NCBI GenBank assembly: GCA_016125215.1
Contig: WGMF01000026.1
Span: 50,771-114,770 of the forward strand
Length of the DNA: 64,000 bases
Origin: Phycisphaera sp.
GTDB lineage: Bacteria > Planctomycetota > Phycisphaerae > Phycisphaerales > Phycisphaeraceae
Reading direction: 5' to 3'
Position 1 is the stretch's first letter; every line of letters starts with the position of its first letter. Under the pieces are notes generated by a model. That model saw only the letters and a program-made list of their open reading frames with translations, had not been told where the DNA came from and did not search any database. This document shows, piece after piece, positions 8,323 to 18,130 of this stretch. Made by a program: the position numbers and the translations under genes.

Positions 8323-9702
8323 TTAATCTTCCTTGAATTTCCAGCTTGAAATCCCGCCGGACAGTGGGCCGACCATCGGCTTCTTCCATTCGTCGATCAG
8401 GCTGCGCAGCGCGGTGATCTCGTCGGCGTGATCCTGGTAGAGGTTGCTTTTTTCGCCGATGTCCTTGCCCAGGTCGTAGAGCTGGTCGGTTTCGCCGTCT
8501 TTGTAGATGAGTTTTGTATCACCCTCGCGGACGACGTAGAGTTCTTTGTTGTAGAACCGCCAGTAGAGCTGGGGGTGGGGCGTGGTTTTGTCGGACCCGT
8601 CGAGGAAGGGGACGAGGTCGACGCCATCGAGGGGTTTATCTTGTGCGGGTTTTGCCCCGCTGTGGTGGGCAATCGTTGCGGCGATGTCGAGCGAGCTGAC
8701 AGGCTTGTCGTACACGGTCCCCGCGGGGATTTTGCCGGTCCATCGCACGGCAAAAGGCACGCGGATGCCGCCCTCGAAAGGTGTACCCTTGTGCCTGCGC
8801 AGGGGCCAATTGTTTGAGCCGTTGCTGTCCGGCCCGCCGTTGTCGGATAGGAAGAAGACGATCGTGTTATCGTCGAGTTTGAGTTCGTGGAGTTTGTCGA
8901 GAACGCGACCGACGCCGTCGTCGACCGCCGAGACCATCGCGGCGTAGGTCTTGCGCTTGGGGTTGGTGATGTTGGGGAACCGGTTGAGGTATTGCGGCGG
9001 GGCCTGGAGCGGCGCGTGCGGGGCGTTGTAGGCCAGGTAGAGGAAGAAGGGTTTGTTCTTGGCAAGTTCGATGAAATCGACCGCGGCGTCGCTGAATTCA
9101 TCGGTGAGGTACTTGTGTGTGACGATGGGCTTGTCGTTGCGGAGGATTTTTGTCTTATACCAGTCCCATTGTGTTTTGCTGTCTTCTTCGCGATCGAGCG
9201 TGAGTTCTTCGGGGAAGTAGCGGTGCCCTCCGGAGAGGAAGCCGAAAAAGTGGTCGAAGCCGCGGACGGTTGGCCGGAGGTCGGGGTGTGTGCCGAGGTG
9301 CCACTTGCCGATGGCCATGGTGGTGTACCCGACGGGCTTGAGCAGTTCCGCGATGTTCTTCTCGGAAGTGGGCACGCCGTTGTTGGGGACGCTGGGGTCG
9401 ACGGTCGGGTTGCGCAGGGCGCCGAAGCGGTCCTGGTATCGGCCGGTGATGAGGCCCGCGCGGCTGGGGCCACAGACGGCAAAGGTGACGTAGCCGTTCG
9501 TGCAACGCGCGCCTTGCTGGGCGATGCGGTCGATGTTGGGCGTGGGGATGTCCTTGCACCCGTTGAAGCCCACGTCGGCGTAGCCCTGGTCGTCGGTGAG
9601 GATGACGATCAGGTTGGGCGGAGGGTCGGCCAGCGCCTTGAGCGTGCAGAGCGTGATGACGAGGCAGGCCACGGAGAGGCGCAGGGTGGACAATCTAATC
9701 AT
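8323..9702 (-). CDS. Secreted type I (formylglycine) sulfatase
   Basis: A 459-residue arylsulfatase-family enzyme with a signal peptide (to about residue 25). The metal-binding start LIVILTDDQGYADVG is intact. The formylglycine motif C-x-P-x-R appears as CGPSR with Cys77, followed by AGLITGRY. Other conserved segments are GKWHLG, the second metal site FFLSDNGGPDSNG, and a C-terminal DLGKDIGEKSNL. A maturase would be needed to convert Cys77. It is the last gene of a minus-strand locus containing an agarase-like hydrolase, which suggests it removes sulfate esters from an algal galactan. Confidence 0.93.
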   Translation of the reverse strand: MIRLSTLRLSVACLVITLCTLKALADPPPNLIVILTDDQGYADVGFNGCKDIPTPNIDRIAQQGARCTNGYVTFAVCGPSRAGLITGRYQDRFGALRNPTVDPSVPNNGVPTSEKNIAELLKPVGYTTMAIGKWHLGTHPDLRPTVRGFDHFFGFLSGGHRYFPEELTLDREEDSKTQWDWYKTKILRNDKPIVTHKYLTDEFSDAAVDFIELAKNKPFFLYLAYNAPHAPLQAPPQYLNRFPNITNPKRKTYAAMVSAVDDGVGRVLDKLHELKLDDNTIVFFLSDNGGPDSNGSNNWPLRRHKGTPFEGGIRVPFAVRWTGKIPAGTVYDKPVSSLDIAATIAHHSGAKPAQDKPLDGVDLVPFLDGSDKTTPHPQLYWRFYNKELYVVREGDTKLIYKDGETDQLYDLGKDIGEKSNLYQDHADEITALRSLIDEWKKPMVGPLSGGISSWKFKED

Positions 9703-9752
9703 GTGTCATCGTTCCGGGTGTACGGGGCTGGGGCAACTGTTGGGCGCGAGGC

Positions 9753-10379
9753 TCACCGTTCACCGGGGGGGACGGCTTGGACATACACGTTATCCACCCG
9801 CGCGTATTCTTTCTCATTGGCGTGGCACTGGATGCGGAGGAAGAGGGTCTTGCCCACGCCCGTGTCGTTCTCGAACGCGGCCCCCTTGCCCGCGACGGCC
9901 TCCCATGTCTCGGTGGCTTTCCGTTTGCCGCTGTTGAGCACCACGGCCCCGACCGTCTGTCCGTCGATCTTGTCGTTGTCGGTGTAATAGAGCACGAGCT
10001 CGATTGTGCTCTCGTCTCGCCACCCGGAGGCGTCGCGCCAGTGGAAGGCGAGGTTGTAGGTCTCGCCTTGGGCAATGGTGTGCCCGGTGTCGAGGCCCAT
10101 GATGCGCGAGGTGGCCTCGACGAGGTTTTCGGGCGACCCGATCTCACAGGGGAGCGTCGGCTTGATCTCGACGCCGCCTGTCTTGGAGAGCAGGTACCAC
10201 GGCGCGTAGGCGTACTTGTTCAGACCGGTGAAGCCGCCGGCGAGCAGTTCCTTGTCGTGGACGCCGTTGTCCTGCCCGTCGTCGTAATCGACGAGGACCT
10301 GCGCGTGTGCGGGGCGGGCCAGGCCCAGCGTCAGGCCGGCCAGGATAATAACAATGTGTTTAATTACGTTGTGCGCCAT
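9753..10379 (-). CDS. Secreted protein of unknown function
   Basis: A 208-residue protein with a clear signal peptide (MAHNVIKHIVIILAGLTLGL, cleavage near AHA|Q). The mature part begins VLVDYDDGQDNGVHDKELLAGG and looks like a beta-sandwich with strands such as TYNLAFHWRD, STIELVLYY and LFLRIQCHANEK. That pattern is reminiscent of carbohydrate-binding or PEP-CTERM-type sandwich proteins, but no family is recognised. It lies between the sulfatase and the agarase-like gene on the same strand, 50 and 36 bases away, so it is probably co-expressed and may bind the same polysaccharide. Confidence 0.7.
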   Translation of the reverse strand: MAHNVIKHIVIILAGLTLGLARPAHAQVLVDYDDGQDNGVHDKELLAGGFTGLNKYAYAPWYLLSKTGGVEIKPTLPCEIGSPENLVEATSRIMGLDTGHTIAQGETYNLAFHWRDASGWRDESTIELVLYYTDNDKIDGQTVGAVVLNSGKRKATETWEAVAGKGAAFENDTGVGKTLFLRIQCHANEKEYARVDNVYVQAVPPGER

Positions 10380-10415
10380 GGGGGTTCCTCTATCACGGTG
10401 TGACTGGATTGCGTA

Positions 10416-12608
10416 TTACCGGGCATCCGGGGTGTCTTGGCGGTAAAGATACATTTTCTGGCCGACCTCTCTGAGGGCTTCGCGCAGCTCGGGCCACGGA
10501 CGCCCGCCGATGTCGGTCAGGCCGACCTGGTTGTTCTCGCCGTCGCCGCGGCCGGTGAAGGCCTGGCTGTTGTATTGGAACCAGTGCGTGCCGACGCAGT
10601 CGGGGTTCTCCAAAGCCCCAAGCACGTAATCACGGTAGAGCCGGGCGCGCTCCTGCTGACTCGACGCCCAGCGCAGGCCCAGGCCCCACATCCCGCGGTC
10701 CTGTGCCGCGAAGTGGAACTCGCTCGAGATGAACGGCTTGTCCACGCCCGCCCAGTGTTTGACGCGGACCTCCCACTCATACAGGTTGTAGCTGATCACG
10801 TCGCAGTATTGGTTGGCCACGGACATCAGGATATCGTCCGACTTGTTGAATCGGCAGCCGAGGTAGAGCTGGTTGGGTGCCAGGCGGTTGACCTCCTCCC
10901 GGCAGGTCTTGAAGTAGGCTTCGCACAACTGACGGTAGAACCTTTCGCAATCGCTGTTGATCGGCCCGAGGTCGAGCGGGTCTCTGTTTTGCGACAGGGC
11001 GTCCCAGTCGGCAAAAGACGACCCTAACAACTTGTTAAGGTCTCCGATGTCCGCGTAGGTGTTTTTGAGTTGCCTGATAAAGCGTTGTTTGGCGGCCATG
11101 TCGGGCGGACCGCTCGCCGCGGCCTCGGAGGCCTTGACCGGGCCGGCCCATTTCAGTTCGTTGTTGACGAAGTACCCGATGCACCACGGGTCGCCGGCGG
11201 TGTCGGCGTGTCTTTCGAGCGATTTGCGGACATTCTCCCGGAAACTGGGCTCGAAGGGGTCGGGCAGTTTTTCAGAGAGCGACTTGTAACCGTAATGGAT
11301 CGCCACCGTGTAGGGCGTGCGGCCCATCTTCATCATCTCGCGCTGGCTCCACATGCCCAGCGTGTTCATGCCCCAACTGGCCAGGCGCCGGTGCGAGAGG
11401 TCGAGGTATTGCTCCTGCCATTTCGGGCCGAGGGCGCGGAAGAGGTTGGCAGCGGTGAAGTCGTATTCCTTGCCGTCCCCGAACTGCGCCAGCGGGTCGG
11501 TCGGATCAATAGGTGTGAAATAGTTTTCGCGTCCCACAAGTCCGGTGCGTGCGCCGCCCACGCCGACGCCCGTCACGCCGTGGCTCCAGAAGAGGTTCCC
11601 GTCGGGGTCCACCAGCCACCACTTGCCGTTGACTTTCTCCGTTCGGAAAAAGCCGGTCGCCTCCCGACGGGGTCCGTCTTTCCATCCGCCCCACTTGTCG
11701 CGGTCGCTCGGCACGGGGTGGCTCTCCAGGTCGTGCTCTTCCTCCGCGAAACTTTTACGCAGGTCTTCGTCACCCGTGATCTTGCCCGGCCAGGTCTCGT
11801 GGAGGTACTGGCCGTAGGTGTCGATGAAAGGGAAAAACCGCGTGCCCATCTCGCCCAGGATCGCGGGGACGACCGGGTCGGCGGGGCGAATGGTATAGAG
11901 TCGTAGCGTCTGCGGGTAGGGGCGCGGGGTGATGTTGATCGTGATCTCGATGATGTGGGTCGGGTCCACGCTGAGCCAGTGCGTGTAGTACCCGCCGGGC
12001 AGCCCGGTCATGTTCTTGAACACCGATAGTTGCGGGTGTTGATTGCGGTCGGCGTATTTGCGGAGCAGGTAGATCGCGCGCGTTGCGCGCTGGTGCTCGT
12101 CGAGGTACATCCAACTGATGGCGGTATCGCTCCAGTCCTTGGCACCGGGGTTCTTGGCCATGACCTTGAGCTTGAGTTCCCGTCCCTGCGCCGCTTCCAT
12201 GTCGATCAACAGGTGATTAAACGCACTCAGGTCCCATCGATTTTCCGCGCCGGAGGGGCGAAAGACCAGGGCACCGCCTTTGTCGGCCGGCACGCTCAAC
12301 ACCAGGCACTCTTTCTCCCAGGCCAGTTCGCCGTTGTGACGCACAAGCATGTCACGGTCAGCGGCGCGGGCCAAGTCGATGATCGGAGGCTCTGAATGTT
12401 CAGCCGGTGTAGGGGTTGTAGCCGTGATCGGTGGGGCGGTTGGCCGAGGTGCCCCAGCGTGTTCGATCGGCGCGGCGGGTGCTGTGATCGAGGTCGGCGT
12501 GTGGGCGGTATCCCGGTGATCCGGGGCCTGTTCTTTTGTGCAGGCGGTCAGGACACTCCCGATCACGGCCGCGGCCATGACGGTAGATAACAAGGTGTAA
12601 GTTGTCAT
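10416..12608 (-). CDS. GH50-like beta-agarase lipoprotein
   Basis: A 730-residue enzyme resembling GH50 agarases (clan GH-A). The ATG at 12608 is chosen because it opens a lipoprotein signal with lipobox LTAC; the longer frame to 12788 would add an unstructured Arg/Pro-rich leader. Residues about 80-290 form a carbohydrate-binding-like N-terminal domain. The catalytic barrel follows, with GKWWLVDPDGNLFWSHGV, YFVNNELKWAG (probable acid/base Glu) and KPFISSEFHF (probable nucleophile Glu), ending in GTHWFQYNSQAFTGRGDGEN. It should act outside the inner membrane on agar- or porphyran-like galactan. The sulfatase downstream and the LacI gene upstream fit such a locus. Confidence 0.8.
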   Translation of the reverse strand: MTTYTLLSTVMAAAVIGSVLTACTKEQAPDHRDTAHTPTSITAPAAPIEHAGAPRPTAPPITATTPTPAEHSEPPIIDLARAADRDMLVRHNGELAWEKECLVLSVPADKGGALVFRPSGAENRWDLSAFNHLLIDMEAAQGRELKLKVMAKNPGAKDWSDTAISWMYLDEHQRATRAIYLLRKYADRNQHPQLSVFKNMTGLPGGYYTHWLSVDPTHIIEITINITPRPYPQTLRLYTIRPADPVVPAILGEMGTRFFPFIDTYGQYLHETWPGKITGDEDLRKSFAEEEHDLESHPVPSDRDKWGGWKDGPRREATGFFRTEKVNGKWWLVDPDGNLFWSHGVTGVGVGGARTGLVGRENYFTPIDPTDPLAQFGDGKEYDFTAANLFRALGPKWQEQYLDLSHRRLASWGMNTLGMWSQREMMKMGRTPYTVAIHYGYKSLSEKLPDPFEPSFRENVRKSLERHADTAGDPWCIGYFVNNELKWAGPVKASEAAASGPPDMAAKQRFIRQLKNTYADIGDLNKLLGSSFADWDALSQNRDPLDLGPINSDCERFYRQLCEAYFKTCREEVNRLAPNQLYLGCRFNKSDDILMSVANQYCDVISYNLYEWEVRVKHWAGVDKPFISSEFHFAAQDRGMWGLGLRWASSQQERARLYRDYVLGALENPDCVGTHWFQYNSQAFTGRGDGENNQVGLTDIGGRPWPELREALREVGQKMYLYRQDTPDAR

Positions 12609-12708
12609 CGGTTTTCTCGGGCGTCGGCTGATCGTCGATGGGGCACGGCGGGGCGTTTGGTTGCTGAGCGCATCAAGCCAACCGTGGACCCTTTGAGCGC
12701 GAGGGGTC

Positions 12709-13551
12709 TTACGGGTCGGTGGGCCAGAGGGCGGTTTTATCCTCTCTGACGACCTGCTGCGCATCGTAGCCGCCGGTGCCGCCGGCAAAGAGATTGTCCG
12801 CCGAGGTCACGGTGCCATCGTAGTTGAACGGCCCCGTCACGTAGCTACCCACCTGCCACTCGACGCGACCGTCGTTGTAGCAGATGGACCCCGACCATGT
12901 CCCCGGCTTGTCGGGGGACGACCAGATGCTGCGGTGGGTGGCGGTGTTGCCAGCCAACGTCACACTGTCGCTGAACTTGACGAGGCGGTCGCTGGCAAAG
13001 ACCGACTGCCCGTTGGTGTTGGCCTGCCATTCGTTGGCTGCGCCTTTCATCAACGTGTTGTTCAGAGCCACGTCGTTGGCAATGCGAGGCAGCGCATAAG
13101 AATAAAACATGGTGTTCTGGTCGTAGATGCGGCCGTTGTTGATGTCCCAGGTCAAGATGCTCTGATTAATCTCGCCGGGGCTGATGAGCAATTTGGGGGA
13201 GATGTAGCCCTGCTCCAGTGCGAGGATCAACCTCATCCCGGGGTATGCGCCCGCTTTCGTGGCGTAGCCTGTCCAGACGAAGGTCTGCGTGCTGGCGGCG
13301 TCGGCTAGAGAGGCGGCGGCGTCTTTGTCGTTCAACCCGACCAGGCCGGGGTAAAGGTTGTTGTTGCTCTGCGCGAAACTAAAGAATGCCTGGTGCAGGC
13401 CACGCAACTGTGTCCGGCTGACCGCCTGCCTGGCCTTGTTACGCGCCTCACCCAGCGCCGGCAGGAGGATCGAAACCAGCAGGGCAATGATCGAGATCAC
13501 CACGAGCAGTTCGATCAACGTGAATCCGGTTTTACGGTTGTGCGTTTTCAT
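12709..13551 (-). CDS. Pseudopilin-like protein (prepilin N-terminal methylation motif)
   Basis: About 280 residues beginning [24 protein letters not shown] is the prepilin peptidase cleavage and methylation site, followed by a 20-residue hydrophobic helix. The remainder is a globular domain ending [18 protein letters not shown]. It belongs to the planctomycete DUF1559-like/type II-secretion pseudopilin group, whose role is unclear. An alternative start at 13569 adds six residues. It lies between the PEP-CTERM gene and the agarase-like gene on the same strand; the same kind of protein is present in the second locus at 30543-31358. Confidence 0.88.
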   Translation of the reverse strand: MKTHNRKTGFTLIELLVVISIIALLVSILLPALGEARNKARQAVSRTQLRGLHQAFFSFAQSNNNLYPGLVGLNDKDAAASLADAASTQTFVWTGYATKAGAYPGMRLILALEQGYISPKLLISPGEINQSILTWDINNGRIYDQNTMFYSYALPRIANDVALNNTLMKGAANEWQANTNGQSVFASDRLVKFSDSVTLAGNTATHRSIWSSPDKPGTWSGSICYNDGRVEWQVGSYVTGPFNYDGTVTSADNLFAGGTGGYDAQQVVREDKTALWPTDP

Positions 13552-13599
13552 GTTTGTGACCCGTATCATGGTGCGGAACCGACGGTCAGGTCAAGTGAC

Positions 13600-14244
13600 T
13601 CAAGCCAAACGCCGACGCAGACCCAGCATGATTGTTCCAAGAGCCAGAACACCCAGGCTCGCGGGTTCGGGGACCTCCACCACGGACGAGGTGCCGGCCA
13701 CACTGAGCTTGACGCCTGCCCACGCGCCGGCACCGACGGACTTGAAGACCATCGAACCGTTGTTCGTGCCGTTCGTGGGGGCTAGAGAGATGGAGAAGAT
13801 CGTGTTGGCCCCGTCGATCGTCGCGCTGATCGGCGTGTCGAACGACCAGGCGTATTCTCCCGCGCCGCTGAAGGTGTAGTTGTCCGTGACCGAGCCGATG
13901 ACCACGTCGTTGCCACCGCCCGCCACACCGTCCGCGCCGAGGTAGGTGATCGTGACGGTCATTGAGGTTGCATCAATCGCCGCGCTATTTGGGCTGCCCC
14001 AACCCACACCCGTGATCTCAACCAGGCTGCCGCCGGTCCCCGCGTTGAGTGTTCCAAAATCGCGTGGTGTGCTCAAGAAAGACGGTTGATTGATCGTGGT
14101 GTCCTGATCGCCGGTCGCCGCGGCATCGATGAAGAAGTTCGGTCCGAGGCTTGCGGTGACATCACCTTTGATGATTGTCGCTGCGTGAGCGGAGACGGCG
14201 GCTGCGAGGAGGACCAGGGTCGGCAAGACGAGGTGGCGGGTCAT
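13600..14244 (-). CDS. PEP-CTERM exported protein
   Basis: A 214-residue protein with an N-terminal signal peptide (cleavage near VSAHA|A) and a C-terminal PEP-CTERM signal: VPEPASLGVLALG, a hydrophobic helix and the basic tail RRRLA. Such proteins are exported, processed by an exosortase and tied to extracellular matrix. The middle is a beta-rich domain without recognised catalytic motif. AGGAG precedes the ATG. It sits between a LacI gene and a pseudopilin gene, the same order as in the second locus near 33-35 kb. Confidence 0.9.
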   Translation of the reverse strand: MTRHLVLPTLVLLAAAVSAHAATIIKGDVTASLGPNFFIDAAATGDQDTTINQPSFLSTPRDFGTLNAGTGGSLVEITGVGWGSPNSAAIDATSMTVTITYLGADGVAGGGNDVVIGSVTDNYTFSGAGEYAWSFDTPISATIDGANTIFSISLAPTNGTNNGSMVFKSVGAGAWAGVKLSVAGTSSVVEVPEPASLGVLALGTIMLGLRRRLA

Positions 14245-14550
14245 GGGTTTCTCCTGATGTTAAGGCAGACAGTGTGTGAACGTGACCGAGGGAGATTCAA
14301 GAAGTGAGATCGTTTTTTGATACGATTGAATGGATAGTTTAATCGTCTAAACAAAATCATTATAGCTTTAAAATTCCAGGATGCAAGAGAAAAATGCAAG
14401 TCAGGGCCAAAAAATTTGGTATTGATGGCGTGACGAATCAATTACGTCACTAAATGTTGATTTATATTGGTTTATAAATTTAGACCAGGCGTGCCCGTAT
14501 ACCAGTACCGGCTTGGGTCACACCGATTTTTTTTCGCATGTCGGGCCAGC
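14245..14550. promoter_or_regulatory. AT-rich control region of the agarase/sulfatase locus
   Basis: The 306 bases hold no gene. The stretch is much more AT-rich than its surroundings and contains two inverted repeats: GTTTA-N6-TAAAC at 14337-14352 and GTGACG-N9-CGTCAC at 14430-14450. Both are plausible operator sites for the adjacent LacI-type regulator, controlling the PEP-CTERM gene and the genes behind it. Confidence 0.5.
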
Positions 14551-15636
14551 TCACGCTCGGGGATCGGGCGCGGCTCGCAAGGACGACGTCGATGCACGGA
14601 TAACCAGCTCGGTCGTGACGTTTGTGGTCAAGCTGGGCTGGCTTGCTTGGGTCAGTCGCTCAAGCAGACTTTCGACAAGTCGCGCCGCGATGCTTTCCAC
14701 GGGTTCACGCAGCGAGGTGATGCCCCCGCAGAGGTAAGCCAGATAGGGCGGATCATCGAACGCGGCCAGTGCCAGGTCGCGCCCAATCTGCCTGCCTGTT
14801 TCCACGATCCCCTGGATCGCCGCGGGTAACACCGCCGCGTTGTGGACCAGCAGGCAGTCGAAGTGGTCGCGGTTTTTTTTCAAACTTCGACAGGTCTTGT
14901 ACCACCCGTCCATCTCGTGCTCGATGCCTCCGCTGTACCAGTGTTCGAGTGCGATGGGAATCCCCGCCCCGGCGAACGCCGACAGGCAGTGCTTAGTCCA
15001 CTCGGGGTTGCCTCCGCCCGCGGCTCGACCGGGCATGTGGCTTGTCACCGTCAACACGGCTGGATGCCGACAACCGATCGACGCCATGTGTTGGGCCAGT
15101 TTGGCCATACCCCGCTCGTAGTCCACGTGGATGACGTGGCAAGCGACCTTTTGCGGAAGCGTCGAGGCGCTGCGGATGACCAGCGGCGTCTGCCGGGCAA
15201 ATGTGTCGTAAACCTCGGACGCCTCACCGAGCATCCCCTGCAGGTCGATGACGCCATCGATATTGCGTTGCAGGAGCCAGGTGAGCAGTTCGTTCTCACG
15301 GTCGGTCGTGGCCTGGGTTTCGAGGGGGATGGTGGTGTAACCCTGAACGAGCAATTCCCGCTGGATCAACGAGGTGTAGCGTGCGAAAAACGGGTTGCTC
15401 AGGTCGTTGAGCAGGACGGCGACGTTGAACGATTTCCCGGTGCGGAGCGTGCGACCGGCGTGCTGAGGGACGTAGCCCAGGTCCCGGGCGGCACGCATCA
15501 CCAGCTCGACGGTCTGGGGCCTGAACCGGTGGGCCTGGTTGCCGTTGAGGATCATCGAGGCGGTGGCGTCCGACGTGCCCGCGAGTTTACAGACATCCTG
15601 GAGCGTGGGGTGGGCCATGGAGCCGATTTCTCGCAT
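14551..15636 (-). CDS. LacI-family transcriptional regulator
   Basis: A 361-residue regulator. The N-terminal helix-turn-helix (HPTLQDVCKLAGTSDATASM, then ILNGN) is followed by the hinge helix region and a periplasmic-binding-like sensor domain starting SFNVAVLLNDLSNPFFARYT. The start at 15636 is preferred because AAGGA lies six bases upstream; 15618 is an alternative. In LacI proteins the helix is usually VS.ATVSRVLN; here it is TSDATASMILN, so operator specificity may be unusual. It heads a minus-strand locus of PEP-CTERM, pseudopilin, agarase-like and sulfatase genes, which it probably represses until an oligosaccharide is bound. It is divergent from the PhoD-like gene. Confidence 0.9.
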   Translation of the reverse strand: MREIGSMAHPTLQDVCKLAGTSDATASMILNGNQAHRFRPQTVELVMRAARDLGYVPQHAGRTLRTGKSFNVAVLLNDLSNPFFARYTSLIQRELLVQGYTTIPLETQATTDRENELLTWLLQRNIDGVIDLQGMLGEASEVYDTFARQTPLVIRSASTLPQKVACHVIHVDYERGMAKLAQHMASIGCRHPAVLTVTSHMPGRAAGGGNPEWTKHCLSAFAGAGIPIALEHWYSGGIEHEMDGWYKTCRSLKKNRDHFDCLLVHNAAVLPAAIQGIVETGRQIGRDLALAAFDDPPYLAYLCGGITSLREPVESIAARLVESLLERLTQASQPSLTTNVTTELVIRASTSSLRAAPDPRA

Positions 15637-15786
15637 TGAATCCTTTAAGTATACGGTAAGATGGTCCAAACGCAGACCCCTTTCGAGGATTCCGTGCGCA
15701 GAGCGCATCGTGGGGCAGACGGCGGCCTCCTGTGCAGCCCGTCGCCCGCAGCCCCCCAAACCCGCCACCCACAAGAGGCTTACAAC

Positions 15787-18009
15787 ATGTTAGATGCCCG
15801 CGACGTGATGCGTCATCGGTTCCCACTTGCGGTGGGTCTGCTTCTGACCGTTCAGGCGTGGGCCCTGGCGGATTCATACACGCTCAACACCCCCGGTTCG
15901 CGCGTGTGGGTCGGCCCCGAGTGTGTGGCGCTGCCTATGCAGGACTGGTCCGTCAAGGACGGCGTGCTCCTCGGGCAGGCCGCGGAGGATCGCATGGTGA
16001 GCCTGATGGCCTGCGAGACTTCCGGTGACGCGGACTTTCACGCCCGCGCATCGGTCGAGTTCACAGGTCAAGCCGACCAGTCAGCCAAAGTGGTCGGCGG
16101 GTTTATCATCGGCACACGCGACGAGGTCGGGGACTGGCGACGCAGGGCGCTGTTCCCCCAGCAAGGCGTGCGCGTCGGGATCAACGCACAAGGCTATGCG
16201 GTGATCGACGACACGCTGAGCGATAAGAGCCTCAACATGGCCAGGCCGATCGATATCGAGATCGCTTACGACGCCAAGCTCACCACACTGTCCGTGACCG
16301 CCCAGAGCAACAGGCAGCGCGTCTCGGCACAAAAGAAGATCGATCCGCAAGCTGTCGCAGGCGGCGTGGCGCTGATCGCACAAGCCCCACGCAAACGCCC
16401 CAACGCGCAGGGCCAGGACGCCATGACCTGGCAATTCCAACGTGTCACGCTTGACGGCGGGGGCATCCACGTCCACCCCGACCGAACGTTCGGCCCGATC
16501 CTCTGGTCGCAATACACGCTCAGCGATCGCACCCTCAAGATGAACGTCCAGATGCCGCCCATCGGTCAAGGCGACGCACAGAGCGTCACCCTCGAAACCG
16601 ACCTCGGACACGGCTGGCAACACGCGGCCGACGCCCCCATCGACCCCGACGCCCGCACCGCCTTGTTCAGGATTGAAAACTGGCCCAGCGAGAAGGACGT
16701 ACCCTATCGCGTCGTCTATCCGTGGGACGGCCAAACATCTGAGTGGGTCGGCACCATCCGCAAAGACCCGGTGAGTGATAAGCAGTTCAAGCTTGCCGTC
16801 TTCAGTTGCGACAACGGCTACGCCTTCCCCGCGACGCGCATCGTTCAGGCTGTCCGGATGCGCGACCCCGACATGATGTTTTTCGCCGGCGACCAGATCT
16901 ACGAGGTCTACGGCGGGTACGGCATCACACGCTGGCCCGTCGAGGATGCCACACTGGATTACTTCCGAAAGTGGTACCAGTTCGGTTGGACTTGGCGAGA
17001 GCTGCTGCGCGATCGGCCGAGCGTCATCATCCCCGACGACCACGACGTCTATCAGGGCAACCTCTGGGGCAACGGCGGCACGCTTGCACCCAAGGGCAAG
17101 AACGACAACTGGGGCGGGTACATCATGGCCCCGCGCTGGGTCAACATGGTCCAGCGCACGCAGACCGCCAACCTGCCCGACCCCGTCGACCCCAAGCCCA
17201 CGCCCTCGGGCATCGGCGTCTACTTCACTGCGCTCAACTACGCCGGCGGACGATTGGCCATCATCGAAGACCGCAAGTTCAAGTCCGGACCGGGCATCAT
17301 GTTCCAGAAGCACGGCATCAAGAACGCATCGGAACTCGACGGCACCGCACTGGACTTTGACGACGCCTCGCTCCTGGGCGATCGGCAGCTTGCGTTTCTC
17401 GAAAACTGGGGCAGGTCTTCAGACAGCAGCCCGTTCAACATCATTCTGTCACAGACCATGTTTGCACAAGTCCACACGCACGGCGGACCCAAACTCAACC
17501 GGAGCCGACGCGACGTGGACACCAACGGCTGGCCAAGCTCCAAACGCAATGAGGCTCTGACCGTCATCGAAAAAACCCATGCGCTGTTGCTCTGCGGAGA
17601 CCAGCACTTCGGCGCGCTGGTCCGTCACGGCATCAAGGACTTCGGCGACGGGCCGCTGCAGTTCATGGTGCCCGGCACGGTCAACGGCTGGCCCCGCGCC
17701 GCATGGCCCGGGGTCGAAGAAAACAACCCCGAAAAAGTCGACGGCAACCCGCTGGGCAAACGCACCGACCCCTTCGGTAATAAGATCGACGTACTCGGCG
17801 TCGGCAACCCCACCCCACGCAGCAACGTCAACGAATACGACTCCCCCGACGACAAGGCCCGCGCCAAAGGTTCGGGCTTCGGAATGGTGACCCTCGACAA
17901 GCCGGCCAAACAGGTCACCTTCGAGCTGCTCCGCTACCCCGCCGCAGACGGTCAACCCGCCGACAGCTTCGAGGGCTTCCCCATCACAATGCCCCTGGGC
18001 GGCAGATAA
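15787..18009 (+). CDS. PhoD-like alkaline phosphatase/phosphodiesterase
   Basis: A 740-residue exported metallophosphatase. A signal peptide (FPLAVGLLLTVQAWALAD) follows the ATG at 15787; 15808 is also possible. Residues about 30-250 form a beta-rich N-terminal region not typical of short PhoD enzymes. The catalytic part shows FSCDNGYAF, MFFAGDQIYE, IIPDDHDVYQGNLWG and LLCGDQHFG, which supply the metal ligands of the PhoD family. It likely releases phosphate from esters outside the cell. It is divergently transcribed from the LacI gene with about 150 bases between starts, and could be co-regulated, though nothing shows this directly. Confidence 0.85.
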   Translation: MLDARDVMRHRFPLAVGLLLTVQAWALADSYTLNTPGSRVWVGPECVALPMQDWSVKDGVLLGQAAEDRMVSLMACETSGDADFHARASVEFTGQADQSAKVVGGFIIGTRDEVGDWRRRALFPQQGVRVGINAQGYAVIDDTLSDKSLNMARPIDIEIAYDAKLTTLSVTAQSNRQRVSAQKKIDPQAVAGGVALIAQAPRKRPNAQGQDAMTWQFQRVTLDGGGIHVHPDRTFGPILWSQYTLSDRTLKMNVQMPPIGQGDAQSVTLETDLGHGWQHAADAPIDPDARTALFRIENWPSEKDVPYRVVYPWDGQTSEWVGTIRKDPVSDKQFKLAVFSCDNGYAFPATRIVQAVRMRDPDMMFFAGDQIYEVYGGYGITRWPVEDATLDYFRKWYQFGWTWRELLRDRPSVIIPDDHDVYQGNLWGNGGTLAPKGKNDNWGGYIMAPRWVNMVQRTQTANLPDPVDPKPTPSGIGVYFTALNYAGGRLAIIEDRKFKSGPGIMFQKHGIKNASELDGTALDFDDASLLGDRQLAFLENWGRSSDSSPFNIILSQTMFAQVHTHGGPKLNRSRRDVDTNGWPSSKRNEALTVIEKTHALLLCGDQHFGALVRHGIKDFGDGPLQFMVPGTVNGWPRAAWPGVEENNPEKVDGNPLGKRTDPFGNKIDVLGVGNPTPRSNVNEYDSPDDKARAKGSGFGMVTLDKPAKQVTFELLRYPAADGQPADSFEGFPITMPLGGR

Positions 18010-18130
18010 CACGGGTTCGGCCGATAAATTCCCACGTTTCTCGCACGCTGCAAGGCTTAAATCACGGACTTATTTATCCGATATATCTCCTTGATACACC
18101 CGGGTAAGGTCTTGGCCTTACGCGGGCCTG

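Noticed and set aside
16081..17313. Long minus-strand frame (410 codons) opposite the PhoD-like gene
   Set aside because: The plus strand has intact PhoD metal-binding motifs; the antisense product resembles no protein family and has no ribosome site.
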